Shown here: positions 36,545 through 49,433 of the stretch, in pieces
Position numbering within the stretch: the first letter of the stretch is position 1
Layout of the letters: each line of letters opens with the position of its first letter
NCBI GenBank assembly: GCA_035235625.1
Contig: CP141150.1
Coordinates: 25,250,756-25,314,755, forward strand
DNA length: 64,000 nt
Source of the DNA: Saururus chinensis
Lineage: Eukaryota; Streptophyta; Magnoliopsida; Piperales; Saururaceae
Direction of reading: 5' to 3'
Position numbers and translations under genes: made by a program
Notes under the pieces: generated by a model
What the model saw: the letters and a program-made list of their open reading frames with translations, nothing else
What the model was told of the DNA's origin: nothing
The model's database searches: none

Positions 36545-36884
36545 CCCACTCCCGTAGGCAGCGAACAGAATCTCCCCTACCCAGAGATGCTTCTCTTTTT
36601 ATGTGCCCATAAGTGACAGACATACCTTCCCCTTGCTCGGAGATTTTTTCCTTTTTTCGTGCCCATAGGCTACGGATAAAACCTCCCCTTAACCCAGGGA
36701 TATTTCTCTTATAGTGTGGCCCTTTGGTGGAGGACGGAGCCTCCCCTACTCTAGGCCACTTCCCTCATTGTGGCCCAATGACAGAATAAGAAGCTCTCTC
36801 TTACTCTAGGCCACTCCTCTCTATTCGGGGCTCGAGGGTGACAAGAAGAGTCTCCTCTTGCCCCAGGGAGTTTCCGCCTCATAA
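36545..36884. repeat. Diverged 57 bp minisatellite inside the LTR
   Basis: About six copies of a unit like GTGGCCC, then CTCCCCTACTCTAGG and a CT-rich end. Units start at about 36545, 36603, 36659, 36716, 36770 and 36827. Confidence 0.7.
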
Positions 36885-37230
36885 AGTCACCAACTCATGG
36901 AATGGACACTTCCATTCCATAGAACACCGTCGAATTAGCTAAGAACGCCTTTTGAACAGACAAAAGCGGACTCACAACGACCTAGAAAACTTTCTAGAAG
37001 TTTGGATGAAAATTCAACTTTATAAGGGAGGGCATACGAGTGTACGGCGAAAAAAGAGGTACACGCACACATACACATGTCACATGTTGCACGTATGTGA
37101 CACGACACAGTGTTCGGTGCATGTGTCACGCAGTTAGCTGCATGATTGCGCGGTCCCCGCATCACGCTGTTAGCTGCGTGACTGTGCTTCGCTCAGTGGT
37201 GCGGCTCAGCTCGGCTTGGCATTGCAGATG

Positions 37231-40200
37231 TGTCATGCCCGGGGTTTTCAAAATAATTTTTATGAAATTTAAATAAAAATTCTGCAATATAACGGCTGTA
37301 AATCGGTGAAAATTGACGAAAATACGAAACCTGTGAAAAACTTTTTTATAATTCTCATTCATTTGTATCAAATTCATCTCAATACTTTCTTTTCAACTCA
37401 AAACAGAGATATAACAACGATAAAACATTCAAAGCTCGTAGTTCATTCATCCCCCAGCGTGAATAACAAACAAAAGACAAAATTGCCATGGCCATGGGCT
37501 TCCAATATATTTTCCCCAGGCGTAGATGGGTATAGGTTCCATAACAGTCGAAAGTAATAATACAGTCCATGTACAAGTCCAAAATAATACATGTAAAAGC
37601 GCTCACCTCACTTAATACATGTACTTCAAAATTTATCTACAACAGATTGTGGCATAAATTAATCAAGGAACAATATAATAAAAAATCGACCTGCAATCCA
37701 AAAAGAGTATCCTCAAACGCTACGCAGATCTTGAGCTAGGCCCCACGGAAGTCCCTGGAGTGCCTGAGGATTAGAGAAAAAGAACATGAGTATTTTCATA
37801 CCCAGTAGGAGAATCAAATCAGTGAACCATAAAAGTTCATACCAAAGCTGCTCTGCAAGATAGTAGCAAACCATGAACCAGGAGAAGATAAATACAATCT
37901 CAATCAGAGTACTACAATTACTCTGAACTTCCTGGACTTACCAATTTTTCTTTCCACCTTATATTATAACAATTCGCAACCAATCAAACTCTTATTCTCA
38001 TATGCATACTACTTACACTTACAATCTTACGTTTGTTATCTTACATTTACACTCGACAATTAGAACTAATTAAATCTCAATTAGCTCTAATGTCGAAAGG
38101 AAAGAATGCTGCTACGGCGTCACCTTGACCTTCGGGGAGAAACCTACGCTTTAATATGATTCCGAAGGCAAAGTACACCGGTGCTCATGGGGCACAGGAT
38201 CAAACAGGTAAGAGTAGATCCATGATACTACTTACCTGAGTGCGCAAATGCCCACTCTCTGGGGCCATACAGGGACAAGAAAGGCCTAAAAATGCTTATT
38301 AAGGCAAGAAAACTTACAAAGCCACTCTTGGGCAGAAAACTTACAATGCCACTCTTGGGCACGAAACTTATGGTGCTCTCAACAGAGCATAAAAAAAATC
38401 TTAACTTACACCACCTCAAAAGTATGAACTACGTTAATCTTACAGCTCTAATCTTACAGATGAAACTGACCATCCGTCAGTTGTCAACCAATACGGAATT
38501 TAATCTGTCAATCTAGCTAAGGAATCACTCTTATTATCAACCTACATACTTTAATTATGTTGAAGTTTATAGTTTACACGTTATGCAGGTACCATTATGA
38601 TTGTACCTATACTAGTAGCTTATATCCAAGCCCTGAACCATAATTGCCTATTTACTAAACCTTGAAGTCTCTGCCTCACTTTTCAGAAATTCGAATCAGT
38701 TGAAACTAATCGTCACTTATCAAACATACGTACATCATCTGCACACATATAACTATGCTTAGTTCTGAACTATACACCACACATACATCTTACAACATGT
38801 TTTATAGCCTTTATGGCATGAAAACATAATTCCTACATAAGCATAACGACCACTCATGTGTTTAGCAAGAAATATAATTAATTACATAGGTCTTCTGCTC
38901 ATCCATCTATCCAAATTAAGAATAAGTCATAATATAAACGTACAACTAATCAACTAACCAATACACAGATAATTTTAATATTCATGCATATGGCCACTAT
39001 AAATAACCTCTGTACTTGACATCCTCTGCATTAATATACATCTAAACATTATGCATTTAAACCCCTTAGTCCTAGCATGCATTCTATCAAAAAAGCACAC
39101 AAGAGTGAACTTCTAAGGTTCAAGGTCTCCAACCTCATCGACCGGGCCAAAATTGATGTCAGGGCGTACCACGAAGGCTGCGTTGGTGCATACCCAGCAG
39201 CCCACGCACCCTTACACTACGAGAGATGGCTTTGGGGTGGAAACGGCAGTGCAGATCTACAATTAATGCCCGCAGTTAAGAACGTCTCTCACAACACCCA
39301 CACTGGTGATTTAGATGCCTGCACGCCCCAAAAAGAGCTTAGGTCAGTCCAATAGTGTGGGTAAAGCATTGTCATGGAGGTGATCTCTAGCCGCTGGCAA
39401 GACTGAATGGTTGCTGGCCAACCTTCTTGTGAATTTTTGGGTGGATGAACATGCAGAGATTGCTAAATAAAATTTAAGAGGAAAAAATATGCGAGGAGAT
39501 AAATCAAGATTTGAGGTGGGATAGATGGCATCGGGACCGGCAAAAATGGATCAAAATGGTAACTTTTGCCAGCCCTAGAAGTAGTTCGGCCCAAAAACAG
39601 GGTAGGCCTGCGAGAGGCCGTTGATCGGATTGAAAATTCCGATTGCATGGCATCCCAACAGTAACCCAAAGGGTCGGCGGGGTAGTCGCCGGCCAAAAAT
39701 AGATCACGGCGACAACCTCTGTCGGCTACAGCGGTGGTTCGACCTAGACTGAAGGAATTCCCCCAAAACTATCCACAAACAAAATTTTTGGAGGAAGGGC
39801 CGGCCAGATTAAAAATGGGGAAAGGGGTGGTACCTCTCGGTTTGTGGGTGCCAGGCGACTACTCCGGTGGATTCTAGTGGCTCCAGCGACTTCCAACAGC
39901 TCCGACAGCGATTCAACCAAACCAAAGAAAACTTCCACAGTTAGCCGGTGAACTGTTTTGCAGGGGAGGAGGCGTGATGGTGGTCAAAGACGGCGCGGCC
40001 AGCCCCACGGTGGCCGGATGATCCGACTCCGGCGAAGGGGAGGGGCGGCAACAGAACTCCAATGAAAAGAGGTGGGGGGTTTTCTCCTTTCCACAGGCAA
40101 AAATACTGTGCAGAACGCAAAATGCGCTTTGCGTTTTGCGCTCTGTTATATTCCTTTCTTTTTTTTTTCTCAATCGTGCACCTCTACCCTGCGCGTCTCC

Positions 40201-40503
40201 ACTTCTTCAAGTGCGAGAACTCCCGACGCATGATGAACTCCCCCTTAAGAACACACCTTGACCAAAACAACTTTACTTTTCATCCGAGAAGCCCTAATTT
40301 AAGGACTAAGTTTTTAATTTAAACTCCGGAACCTTAACTTACGCATTTAAACCCTTGAAAACGTGCAAACATTTTCTACTTACGATCGAGGCTACGCACA
40401 ACACTAACACATAATTATCGAAAAAAAAATATAGAAGCTTAAGACAAATAATTAATTTCCCAAGAAGCAAATAAATAACCACATAAAAGTCGAGGTTATT
40501 ACA
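37231..40503 (-). mobile_element. Solo LTR of a long-LTR Ty3/gypsy-type element
   Basis: The 3.27 kb sequence has TG...CA ends (plus strand TGTCATGCCC ... GGTTATTACA). It is flanked by the exact 5 bp duplication AGATG at 37226-37230 and 40504-40508, with no internal coding domains. On the minus strand it reads TGTAATAACCTCG ... CCCGGGCATGACA, which resembles Del/Tekay LTR ends. A GC-richer part at about 39350-40060 and a 30 bp triplicate (CACTCTTGGGC, near 38310-38375) lie inside. Open frames in it are not genes. It was probably left by recombination between the LTRs of a full element. Confidence 0.75.
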
Positions 40504-40799
40504 AGATGTCATCTATTACGTCCTTTCTCCAATATTTTATTATTATTTCACTCAAATACAATTCTATCTTTAAAATGTTATAACTTCTTATACTAAAGTC
40601 AAAATTGCGCGTTCTTGGTACTGATGGACTAGTATTGATGATCCCATCAAAACCAAATGCCACATTGGTAGGTTATTCTGTACTTTTTACTTGAAAATTG
40701 CCCATGTGGCACACTTCTCGAGGTCATAACTTTTGCTACCGATCTTGATTTCATGTGTTCTTCGATTTGTTACACTCGTTTCTTCGAGCTCTACACATA

Positions 40800-42217
40800 T
40801 GTTGTTACGTCTGAACCAAGACTATGAAGAAGTCAAATTCAGATTTGTTTTACTTGCCAATTGTAGTAGACAAGGTCGATCCACAGGGAAAGCCTTGTGC
40901 AACAAAGAAAATAGTTACGAAGAAATAGAAGAAAGAAAGAGTAGAAGAGTATTGAGGCAATAAAAAGTCAAGAAATCAAGATTAGAAAATACTAAGGCAT
41001 TAAGGATCATTGTAACATCTAATGATGTTCTTCATGTATCATGTTATCTCAGTTAGAATCGAATGAAAATTCTATCTAACCGGAAGATATGAACATTAAA
41101 ATTGAAAATAAAAATAGAAATGCTTTGGATAGATGAAGGATAAAAATAATTGTCTCTTAAAGATTTCTATGTATCCAAATCACAAAAGATCAAAAAGGAG
41201 AGCCTTTAAGCATCTTATGTATCCAAATCACAAAGAAACAAGAAGAAGAACAATATTAAATAAACATCACTTCTAATAAACAAGACTTACTTGAAACCAT
41301 TGATGAAACATGAATTGAACTCCATTAGATTGTTACAAATCACCTCTAGCCTTAGCTTGAGAGCTTAGAAAACCATTACAATAAAACTAAAACAAAATTA
41401 CAAAATGAGAGAAGAAAATAGGAGAAGAGGGCTCCAAAGAGGAGAGAGTAAGTCATCTATCACGTCCACCCCTCTATTTATAGGAATAGAAGGGGTTGCT
41501 TCAAAGAGGAAAGTGAAATCATATCTCTAGATTGCATCCTGATTGATTGCCTGATTGGTTGCTTCTTTGGCAATGATTAGATACTAAATAAATAAATGAT
41601 TTATTTAGCAAATAAGTATCTTTGAATCTTCCTTTAGTTAACCAATCAGCCTCCTTGTCTTTCCTTATGTGTATCAATCATAATCAATGAAAATATTCTT
41701 CATGTGCTGGCCTCGGGTTAGTTTACTAGCTGTCTGATTGCATGCCAGATTCGAGCCATTAATCTTCGGAATTTGGAATTTCTTCCTGAAATAACACTTG
41801 TAGCCACGGAAGTTTTCTTTCCAATGCCACTAAAATCATATCCATCCGAATTATACACAAAAGGATATGATCGAAATACTATGCCTCTATTAATCTATCC
41901 GAATCAGCTTCTTTCCTAATTTAGTCCTCTTCATACAAATCTCAAATCAAACGGGTCCACAAGGTTGTGTTCGACCATTCCATGCATGTTTAGACCATTA
42001 GGGACCCATTCTTGACTTTCAAATAGCTTTGGGTAGATGGGCTTTACTTCCTCTTCTACTTAGATCCTGTTAAAGCCTGTTTAGACATGTAAACTCAATT
42101 AAGGTCCAACTAACTTATTCAAAACATAAAAAGCCCAAATCAGCAATGAATTAACACAAAATAGGATTACAATTCAAAATATGAGAACATTTAATTAAAC
42201 ATTATTTCAGTACATCA
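40800..42217 (-). repeat. 3' LTR of the 10 kb Athila element
   Basis: Long form, TG...CA ends, near-identical to 49434-50850. The polypurine motif AAAGTAGGTTTGGGGGTATT lies immediately upstream on the minus strand (42218-42237). Confidence 0.92.
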
Positions 42218-43690
42218 AATACCCCCAAACCTACTTTTTGCTAGTCCTCGAGCAAAACAAAAATTAAAACAATAGAAAACAAAACTAACTACTCCACTTC
42301 CGCAGGAAATCTCGATTGCATTTAGCATATGCAACAAGCCTTTAAACCCCTAGCTTATACTAGTGGACGAGTTGTGTCTCGTGAGGGTTTGCAGTGAATC
42401 TACCCGCAAAATTCAAAATTTAAAATGATAAAAGAAAATTAAAATTAAAACCACATCAAATTTACAAATCAACTCCTCCTAAACATGTGACTTCATTTAG
42501 TAAAATCAATCACGCATAATATAACTTGTCTTCTGAAACAATAATTCATTCTAACAACTTCATATTGGTAGCAAGTACTCATACATACATAATAGTTTTA
42601 GAAAAACAGACATTGCCAAGTAATTATACAATCCCATTCTCATGAATCGAACAACTTAATGTGTCTCATGTCCACTCAGCAAATTCAATTTTAACACTCA
42701 AAAATAGACATTAGCATCCATTCATCTTCAAGAGATCATAATAGAGAATCATGCAAAAACCTTCCTTGAAAAGTAAAACACCCTAGATCACTTGACAACT
42801 CATTCAAGATATAATTGCATAATGTCCTACTAGAATTTTTATGCTCATCTCACATGACATGTGTAAGGCTTAGCCTTTTTAAGCTTTCTATAAGATTCAT
42901 GTAACAAGTGTTAGGCCAGTGACTCCCAATCCAGTTGGCTCAGGGCACTAGGTGTTAAAGCACCCCTCAGGCTTAATAACTTAAACCAAATAGGCTTCAA
43001 GGCTATGCATGTCATAAATTAGTCAACTCTACCTTTTGACTCGAACACCCTATGCTTAGTGAGGCACGCCGAGTCCCGGTCTACTCAATAGAGTGACTCT
43101 AATTCTTTACAATTTTTCAATATTTTTTTTTTATTTTTCACTTTTTTTTATTTTTTTTTTTCTTGAGCACATTATACAATCAACTTGATTTGTGTTGACA
43201 AAAATCCTCGACTGTTCTACGAACCAAGAATAGTGAAACTCAAAACTCTATTATGATAACATGAATACTACTAGATCATGCCAAAGTTTTACTCTCGTAA
43301 GAAAATAATTACTTAGATTCAATGATATCCACCAAGATGTAAGACCATAATCAAAGGCTCGAATTCTCACTTAGGCAAATGTCTTTCTTAGTTTTTTTCT
43401 TTTCAAAATAGGAGTACAAGAAACTAATATGAAGTAATTAGAACTCAAAATCATTAAATATGTCAAGTCATATTCTAAGCAATATGATGTCATTAGATAT
43501 AGTCACATGTCTAAAATAAGCATCAATGTAATAAGCAAAAACATAAATCTAATATTTTTTTTTTATTTTTTCATTGTTTAAGTAAGACTAAAAAAAATAT
43601 GAAAGAAAAATCGTTTTCTATACCCCCAAACCTAAACTAAACATTGTCCTCAATGTAAAATTTTTTTTTTTTACTTGGATAAAATTATGA
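42218..43690 (-). mobile_element. Non-coding 3' region of the 10 kb Athila element
   Basis: It has no coding capacity but aligns along most of its length with 8990-10644, 12330-13992 and 55244-56640. It starts with an inner motif TTTAGGTTTGGGGGTA (minus strand, 43621-43636) preceded by TTGAGGACAATG, and ends with the polypurine motif at the LTR. A T-rich stretch (A-rich on the element strand) lies near 43120-43165. Confidence 0.7.
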
Positions 43691-43698
43691 AAAGTAAA

Positions 43699-46600
43699 TC
43701 AACCCTCATAATTTGGATTTTCAAGAGATGTAGACTCAACTTCAGGGACAAAATGGTCTAAAAATGGTTTCAAACGTTGGCCATTAACTTTGAAAACATC
43801 ACCATTTTTTGGGTTTTCAATTTCAATAGTTCCATAAGGAAAAACAATTTTTACAATGAAAGGACCTGTCCAACGTGATCTTAATTTTCCTGGAAAGAGA
43901 TGAAGTCGAGAGTTGTACAATAAAACTTTTTGGAAGGGCTCAAAAGTTTTTCGTAAAATGTTTTTATCATGAAAAGCCTTCATTCTCTCTTTGTTTAGTT
44001 TTGAACTCTCATAAGCATCACGTCGAATTTCCTCTAATTCATTGATTTGCAATTTTCTATTTAAGCCAGCTTTGTCAAAGTTAAAATTCAAAGCTTTGAT
44101 TGCCCAATATGCCCTATGTTCCAATTCCACAGGCAAGTGACAAGTTTTTCCAAAAATCAAACGGTAGGGAGACATTCCAATTGGAGTCTTAAAAGCGGTA
44201 TGGTAAGCCCAAAGAGCATTGGTTAGCCGTAAAGACCAATCTTTACCATTTGGATTTACCGTTTTTTGCAAAATATATTTAATTTCCCTATTAGAAATCT
44301 CAACTTGTCCACTCGCTTGTGGGTGATAGGGGTAGCTACTTTATGGGTAATCCCATACTTCTTCATCAAAGCCTCAAAAGGTTTATTGCAAAAATGTGAC
44401 CCCCCGTCACTTATAATGGCTCGAGGTGTTCCAAACCTTGAAAATATATTTTCTTTTAAAAAGCGCACAACGACTTTGTGGTCATTGGTTTTGCTTGGAA
44501 TAGCCTCAATCCACTTGGAAACATAATCGACGGCAACTAAAATGTAAACATAGCCAAAAGATGGAGGAAAAGGTCCCATGAAATCAATGCCCCAACAATC
44601 AAAAATTTCAATTACCAATATGGGGTTAAGGGGCATCATATTTCGACGAGTAATGGCTCCTAACTTTTGACACCTTTCACAAGTTTTGTAAAATTCATGA
44701 ACATCTTTGAAAAGCGTCGGCCAGTAAAAACCACATTGCAAAATTTTAGCGGTGGTCTTTTTAGAGGAGAAGTGACCACCGCATGCTTCAGAATGACAAA
44801 AAGAGATGATACTTACTTGTTCAGAATCAGGCACACATCTCCTTATTATTTGATCCGGACAGTACTTAAAGAGATAAGGGTCGTCCCAAAAGAAATGCTT
44901 TACCTCGGTGAAGAATCTCTTTTTATCTTGAGGAGACCAATGGTGGGGAACTTTACCTGTCACCAAGTAGTTGGCAATGTCGGCATACCATGGAGAATGT
45001 GAGATGGCAAAAAGTTGTTCATCGGGGAATGTGTCTTGGATTGGAATGTTGTTCGAAGAATCAGAAAATTCCAATCTAGAAAGATGATCTGCCACCACAT
45101 TCTCTACTCCCTTCTTGTCTTTGATTGTGAGATCAAACTCTTGGAGTAGGAGTATCCATTGGAGTAATCTAGGCTTTGTATCTTGTTTGCTCAAAAGGTA
45201 CTTCAAAGCTGCATTGTCAGTAAAAATGATAATTTGAGAGCCAATCAAGTAGGATCTAAATTTGTCAAGTGCAAATACTACAGCAAGAAGTTCTTTTTCA
45301 GTGGTGGAGTAGTTCATTTGGGCACTATTTAAAGTTCTACTTGCATAATGAATTACGCAAGGTTTCTTATCTTTTCTTTGCCCTAAAACAGCCCCAACAG
45401 CATAATCACTTGCATCACACATAATTTCAAAAGGAAGGGTCCAATCTGGGGGTTGCATGATGGGTGCAGACACTAACATGTTTTTAAGCTTTGTGAAAGC
45501 TTCTTCACATGCATCCGACCACTCAAAAGAATGTTCTTTAGATAGAAGATTACATAATGGTCTAGATATCACACTAAAATTCTTGATAAATCTTCTATAA
45601 AAACCGGCATGCCCTAAAAAGGATCTAACATCTTTTATGGACTTTGGACTAGGCAAATTAGCAATCAATTCAATTTTTGCCTTGTCTACTTGAATTCCCT
45701 GCACAGAAATAATGTGACCAAGTACTATTCCAGTAGTAACCATAAAATGACACTTTTCCCAATTTAAAACTAGATTTTTCTCTTCACATCTCACCAAAAC
45801 TTTTTCTAAGTTATCAAGACAATCGTCAAAAGAATCACCAAAAACAGAAAAATCATCCATAAAAACTTCTAAAAACCGATCCACCATGTCACTAAAGATG
45901 CTCATCATGCACCTTTGGAATGTGGCAGGAGCATTACATAATCCAAACGGCATCCTTCGATATGCAAAGGTACCAAATGGACATGTAAATGTTGTTTTTT
46001 CTTGATCTTCAAGGGCAATCTCAATTTGATTATATCCTGAATAACCATCTAGAAAACAATAAAATTGATGACCGGCCACCCTCTCTAGGATTTGGTCCAT
46101 GAATGGTAAAGGGAAGTGGTCTTTCCTAGTGACAGAATTCAATTTCCTATAATCTATGCACATCCGCCAACCAGTGGTGACTCTAGTGGGAATTAACTCA
46201 TCATTAACATTCTTTACAACTGTCACTCCAGACTTTTTAGGGACAACCTGGGTGGGACTCACCCATGGATCGAGAAATGGGGTAAATGATACCCACATCC
46301 AATAATTTTAGGACCTCTCGCTTCTCACTACCTCTTTCATATTGGGGTTTAACCTCCTTTGCATTTGTCTCACAGGTTTTGCATTTTCTTCCATGAAGAT
46401 TCTATGTGTGCAAATCAGGGGACTAATCCCCTTAATATCAGCAATGGTCCACCCAATGGCATTTTTGTGATTTCGAAGGACTTCGAGCAACTTGTGCTCT
46501 TGCTCCCTATTCAACATTGAAGAGACAACCACAGGAAATGTCTCTCCCTCACCAAGATAAGCATATTTAAGTTCAGTAGGGAGGGGTTTCAAGTCTAGCT

Positions 46601-46900
46601 TGGGTGGTTGGACACTTGAGGGGAGAGGAGCGCTATTAGAAGGAGGTAACTCCTCAAAGCGGGCTTTCCACCTATCAGTATCCAATAATGGAGTTGACTC
46701 CAACAAGGAATTTACATCATTAATCATAACATCATCATCAAAGTTAAAATAAGAAAGACAGGCTTCAAGAGGGTCAGAAAATGAAGAAATAGTAGCCATG
46801 TCATCAACAAGACTTTCTAAAAGATTCACTTCATGTACATCCTCATCATCATCTCCTGGTTGCCTGCAGATATTAAAAATGTTCAGTTCCAAAGTCATAT
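43699..46900 (-). CDS. Athila pol: RT, RNase H, integrase
   Basis: On the element strand the order is reverse transcriptase ([52 protein letters not shown], catalytic FMDD), RNase H ([37 protein letters not shown]), integrase zinc-binding region ([23 protein letters not shown]), catalytic core ([32 protein letters not shown]) and a C-terminal part ending [13 protein letters not shown]. The FMDD box and surrounding text are those of the Athila clade of Ty3/gypsy. It copies element RNA to DNA and integrates it. It is fossil-like but little decayed, with few breaks. Confidence 0.9.
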
Positions 46901-49057
46901 TTCCAAAAGAAAGCTTCATAACACCATTCTACAATTAATAAGAGCATTAGAAGTAGCAAGAAATGGGCGGCCTAATATGACAGGAATTTGAGTACAAGCA
47001 TTCAAAACTGGTTGTGTGTCCAAAACAATAAAATCAACAGGAAAGTAAAACTTTTCTACTTGTACTAGTACATCCTCAACTATTCCTCTTTGTGTTTTAA
47101 CTAAGCGATCTGCAAGTTGAAGTGTAATGCTTGTGGGCTTCAATTCACCAAGTCCCAGTTGTTCATAAACAAAATAAGGTAAGAGATTAACACTTGCCCA
47201 AAGATCAAGCAAAGCTTTTTCAATTCTATAATTCCCAATTATACAAGATATGGTTGGACAACCAGGATCTTTATATTTAGGTGGGGTGTTTTGTTGCAAA
47301 ATTGCACTTACTTGTTCTGTCAAAAATGCCTTCTTTTGTACATGTAGCTTACGCTTGATTGTACAAAGGTCTTTCAAAAATTTAGCATAAGATGGAATTT
47401 GTTTAATAGCATCTAAGAGAGGAATGTTAATCTTCACTTGTTTGAAAATTTCAAGAATGTCACCATTTGGTACCAATTTAGAAGAAGATTGTAATCTTTG
47501 AGGAAAAGGAGGAGGAATTGGAGAAACACAATCAGAGTTGTTAAGTTCATCACCATGTTTTGAATTCAAAGACTCCTTAGGTTCAACAACCTTCATTGGA
47601 ATGTCTTTGTTAATGACTTTTCCACTTCTCAAAGTGGTGATGGATTTAGCATGCTCTTCTTGTGAACTTGAAGAATTTAAATTTTCAATTACAAATTGAC
47701 CTTTAGGATTTGGTTGAGGTTGAGAAGGAAACTTCCCTTTTTCTTGAGTGCTTAAAGCTGTGGTCAATTGAGTGATAGAAATCTTTAAGTCATTGATGGC
47801 TTGCATTGTTTGGCTGTTGATTGTTGCTTGACTTTGCATGAATTCTTGCAATGTGTCTTCAAGAGGCTTCTTATGTGGTGGAACATAATTTGAGGAAGAA
47901 GGGGGTACCTGCACATTAGACTCATTTCTCCAACTAAAGTTTGGATGATTTCTCCAATTAGAAGTATAAGTTTCAGAATAAGGAGAAGAGAAAGGCCTTT
48001 TGTAAGTATTCATAGCACTTGCTTGAGTATGCAACACCTCTTGAAAAGCAGGGATTGTTGGACAATCTTGTATTTGGTGTCCATCACTCTCACATATACT
48101 ACAAATATCTTGTGCTTTAGGAGAAGTTTTAGACATGTTTTCTCTATTAATTTCCATAGCCTCAACTTTTCTAGTTAAACTTTTAATTTTTGCTTTTACA
48201 TCATCCTCTTCTTTAAGAAGGTACTTGCCCCCCTTAGTTGTCCCACTAGATTTGGTCTTATTACTACTTTTAAATTCATTAGAATCTTCCCATGATTGAG
48301 CATTTTCAGCCAACTCGTCAAAATAGTCCCATGCTTCCTCAGGTTCTTTACTCAAAAACTCTCCATTACACATCATTTCAACAAATTGCCTCATTTGAGA
48401 AGTTAAACCATTATAGAAGAAACTAATTGTGCGCCATGTTTCATATCCATGATGTGGGCACAACAACAAAAGTTCTTTAAATCTTTCCCAACATTGAAAG
48501 AAAGTCTCATTTTCTTTTTGTGAAAAATTAATGATGTTCTTTCTAAGTGTATTAGTTTTATGGGTGGGAAAAAACTTTTTCAAAAATTCTCTTTGCATTT
48601 CTTGCCATGTTCCAATGGATCTTGGCTTCAAAGAGTTCAACCAATTTTTTGCTTTTTCCTTTAAAGAAAATGGAAAGAGTTTTAATCTAATAACATCATT
48701 TGAAACATTTTGGTTTGGCAAAGTTGCACAAACCTCTTCAAACTCTTTTAAATATAAATATGGGCTTTCCGAATCTAAGCCATGAAATTTGGGTAGTAAT
48801 TGAATTACACCCGGCTTGAGTTCAAAACCACCTATATTAGTTGGAAAAATCATGCAAGAAGGAGAACTTGATCTAGTTGGTTGCAAATAATCACGCAAGG
48901 TTTTAACTTGAATATTTTGTGCATTATTATCTCCATTATCACTTCTTAGTTCCTCGTTAGTTCTTAGATCCTCCATTGTATCAAAATAGAGAGAATTTTC
49001 AAAAGATTTGTTCACTCTTCTCAATCGTCCAGAATTATCACGTACCCATGTGAGCAT
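46900..49057 (-). CDS. Athila gag-protease
   Basis: The frame begins MLTWVRDNSGRLRRV, about 380 bp after the primer site. A Retrotrans_gag core (LFPFSLKEKAKNWLNSL, WQEMQREFLKKFFP, about residues 125-190) is followed by the zinc knuckle CSICESDGHQIQDC (CX2CX4HX4C), a proline/serine-rich linker and a pepsin-like aspartic protease region ending IPVILGRPFLATSNALI. Length near 700 residues is normal for Athila gag-pro. The product would form virus-like particles and mature them. The homologous frames at 7206-8907 and 56972-59340 belong to a sister subfamily without pol. Confidence 0.88.
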
Positions 49058-49188
49058 GCAACAACAATTTTTATTTTATTTTTTAGTAACAAACGAAAGT
49101 AAAAGTGCAAAAATTAAATGACAAAATATAAAAAGTTAGAGAGTTAGAAGTTAATAGACAAAAATTAAAATTGCAAAATAAGGCCAAA

Positions 49189-49248
49189 GGCACTATCAAG
49201 GTACACGTTTGATCCCAAAAAATTTTCGGTAGTAACGTGGGTAGTGCC
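49189..49248 (-). promoter_or_regulatory. Leader inverted repeat (possible RNA hairpin) in the 10 kb element
   Basis: GGCACTA (49189-49195) and TAGTGCC (49242-49248) are perfect 7 bp inverted repeats about 46 bp apart, in the untranslated leader between primer site and gag. The same structure stands at 59465-59524 in the gag-pro-only element. It is a candidate cis signal such as packaging; this is inference. Confidence 0.45.
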
Positions 49249-49411
49249 TCCGGTCTTAAAAAAAGAAAAATTACAGAATTTAAGTACTAAAAGTAAATGA
49301 CATAAAGTAAATGACTGAATTTAAAGAGTTAGTGTGCATAAATAAAAGTTAGAGAATTAGTAAAGTTAGAGTGAGTTTCTTTTTCGTAACAGATTCTTGT
49401 CACACGTTGCA

Positions 49412-49430
49412 ATCCTCGGCAACGGCGCCA
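49412..49430 (-). other. Primer-binding site, tRNA-Asp type
   Basis: The minus strand reads TGGCGCCGTTGCCGAGGATT three bases inside the LTR end, a near match to the 3' end of plant tRNA-Asp, as known for Athila elements. Weaker versions are at 59683-59702 (minus) and 12088-12104 (plus). Confidence 0.85.
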
Positions 49431-49433
49431 ATT

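Noticed and set aside
39077-40322. Several open frames near 39-40.3 kb
   Set aside because: They lie inside the solo LTR in its G/C-richer part, on both strands, with no domain.
42218-43690. An envelope-like gene downstream of Athila pol
   Set aside because: No open frame or membrane-segment pattern is present; the region is non-coding in all copies.
44266-45002. Plus-strand frames within 44.2-45.0 kb and 47.9-48.8 kb
   Set aside because: They are antisense shadows of the Athila pol and gag frames.
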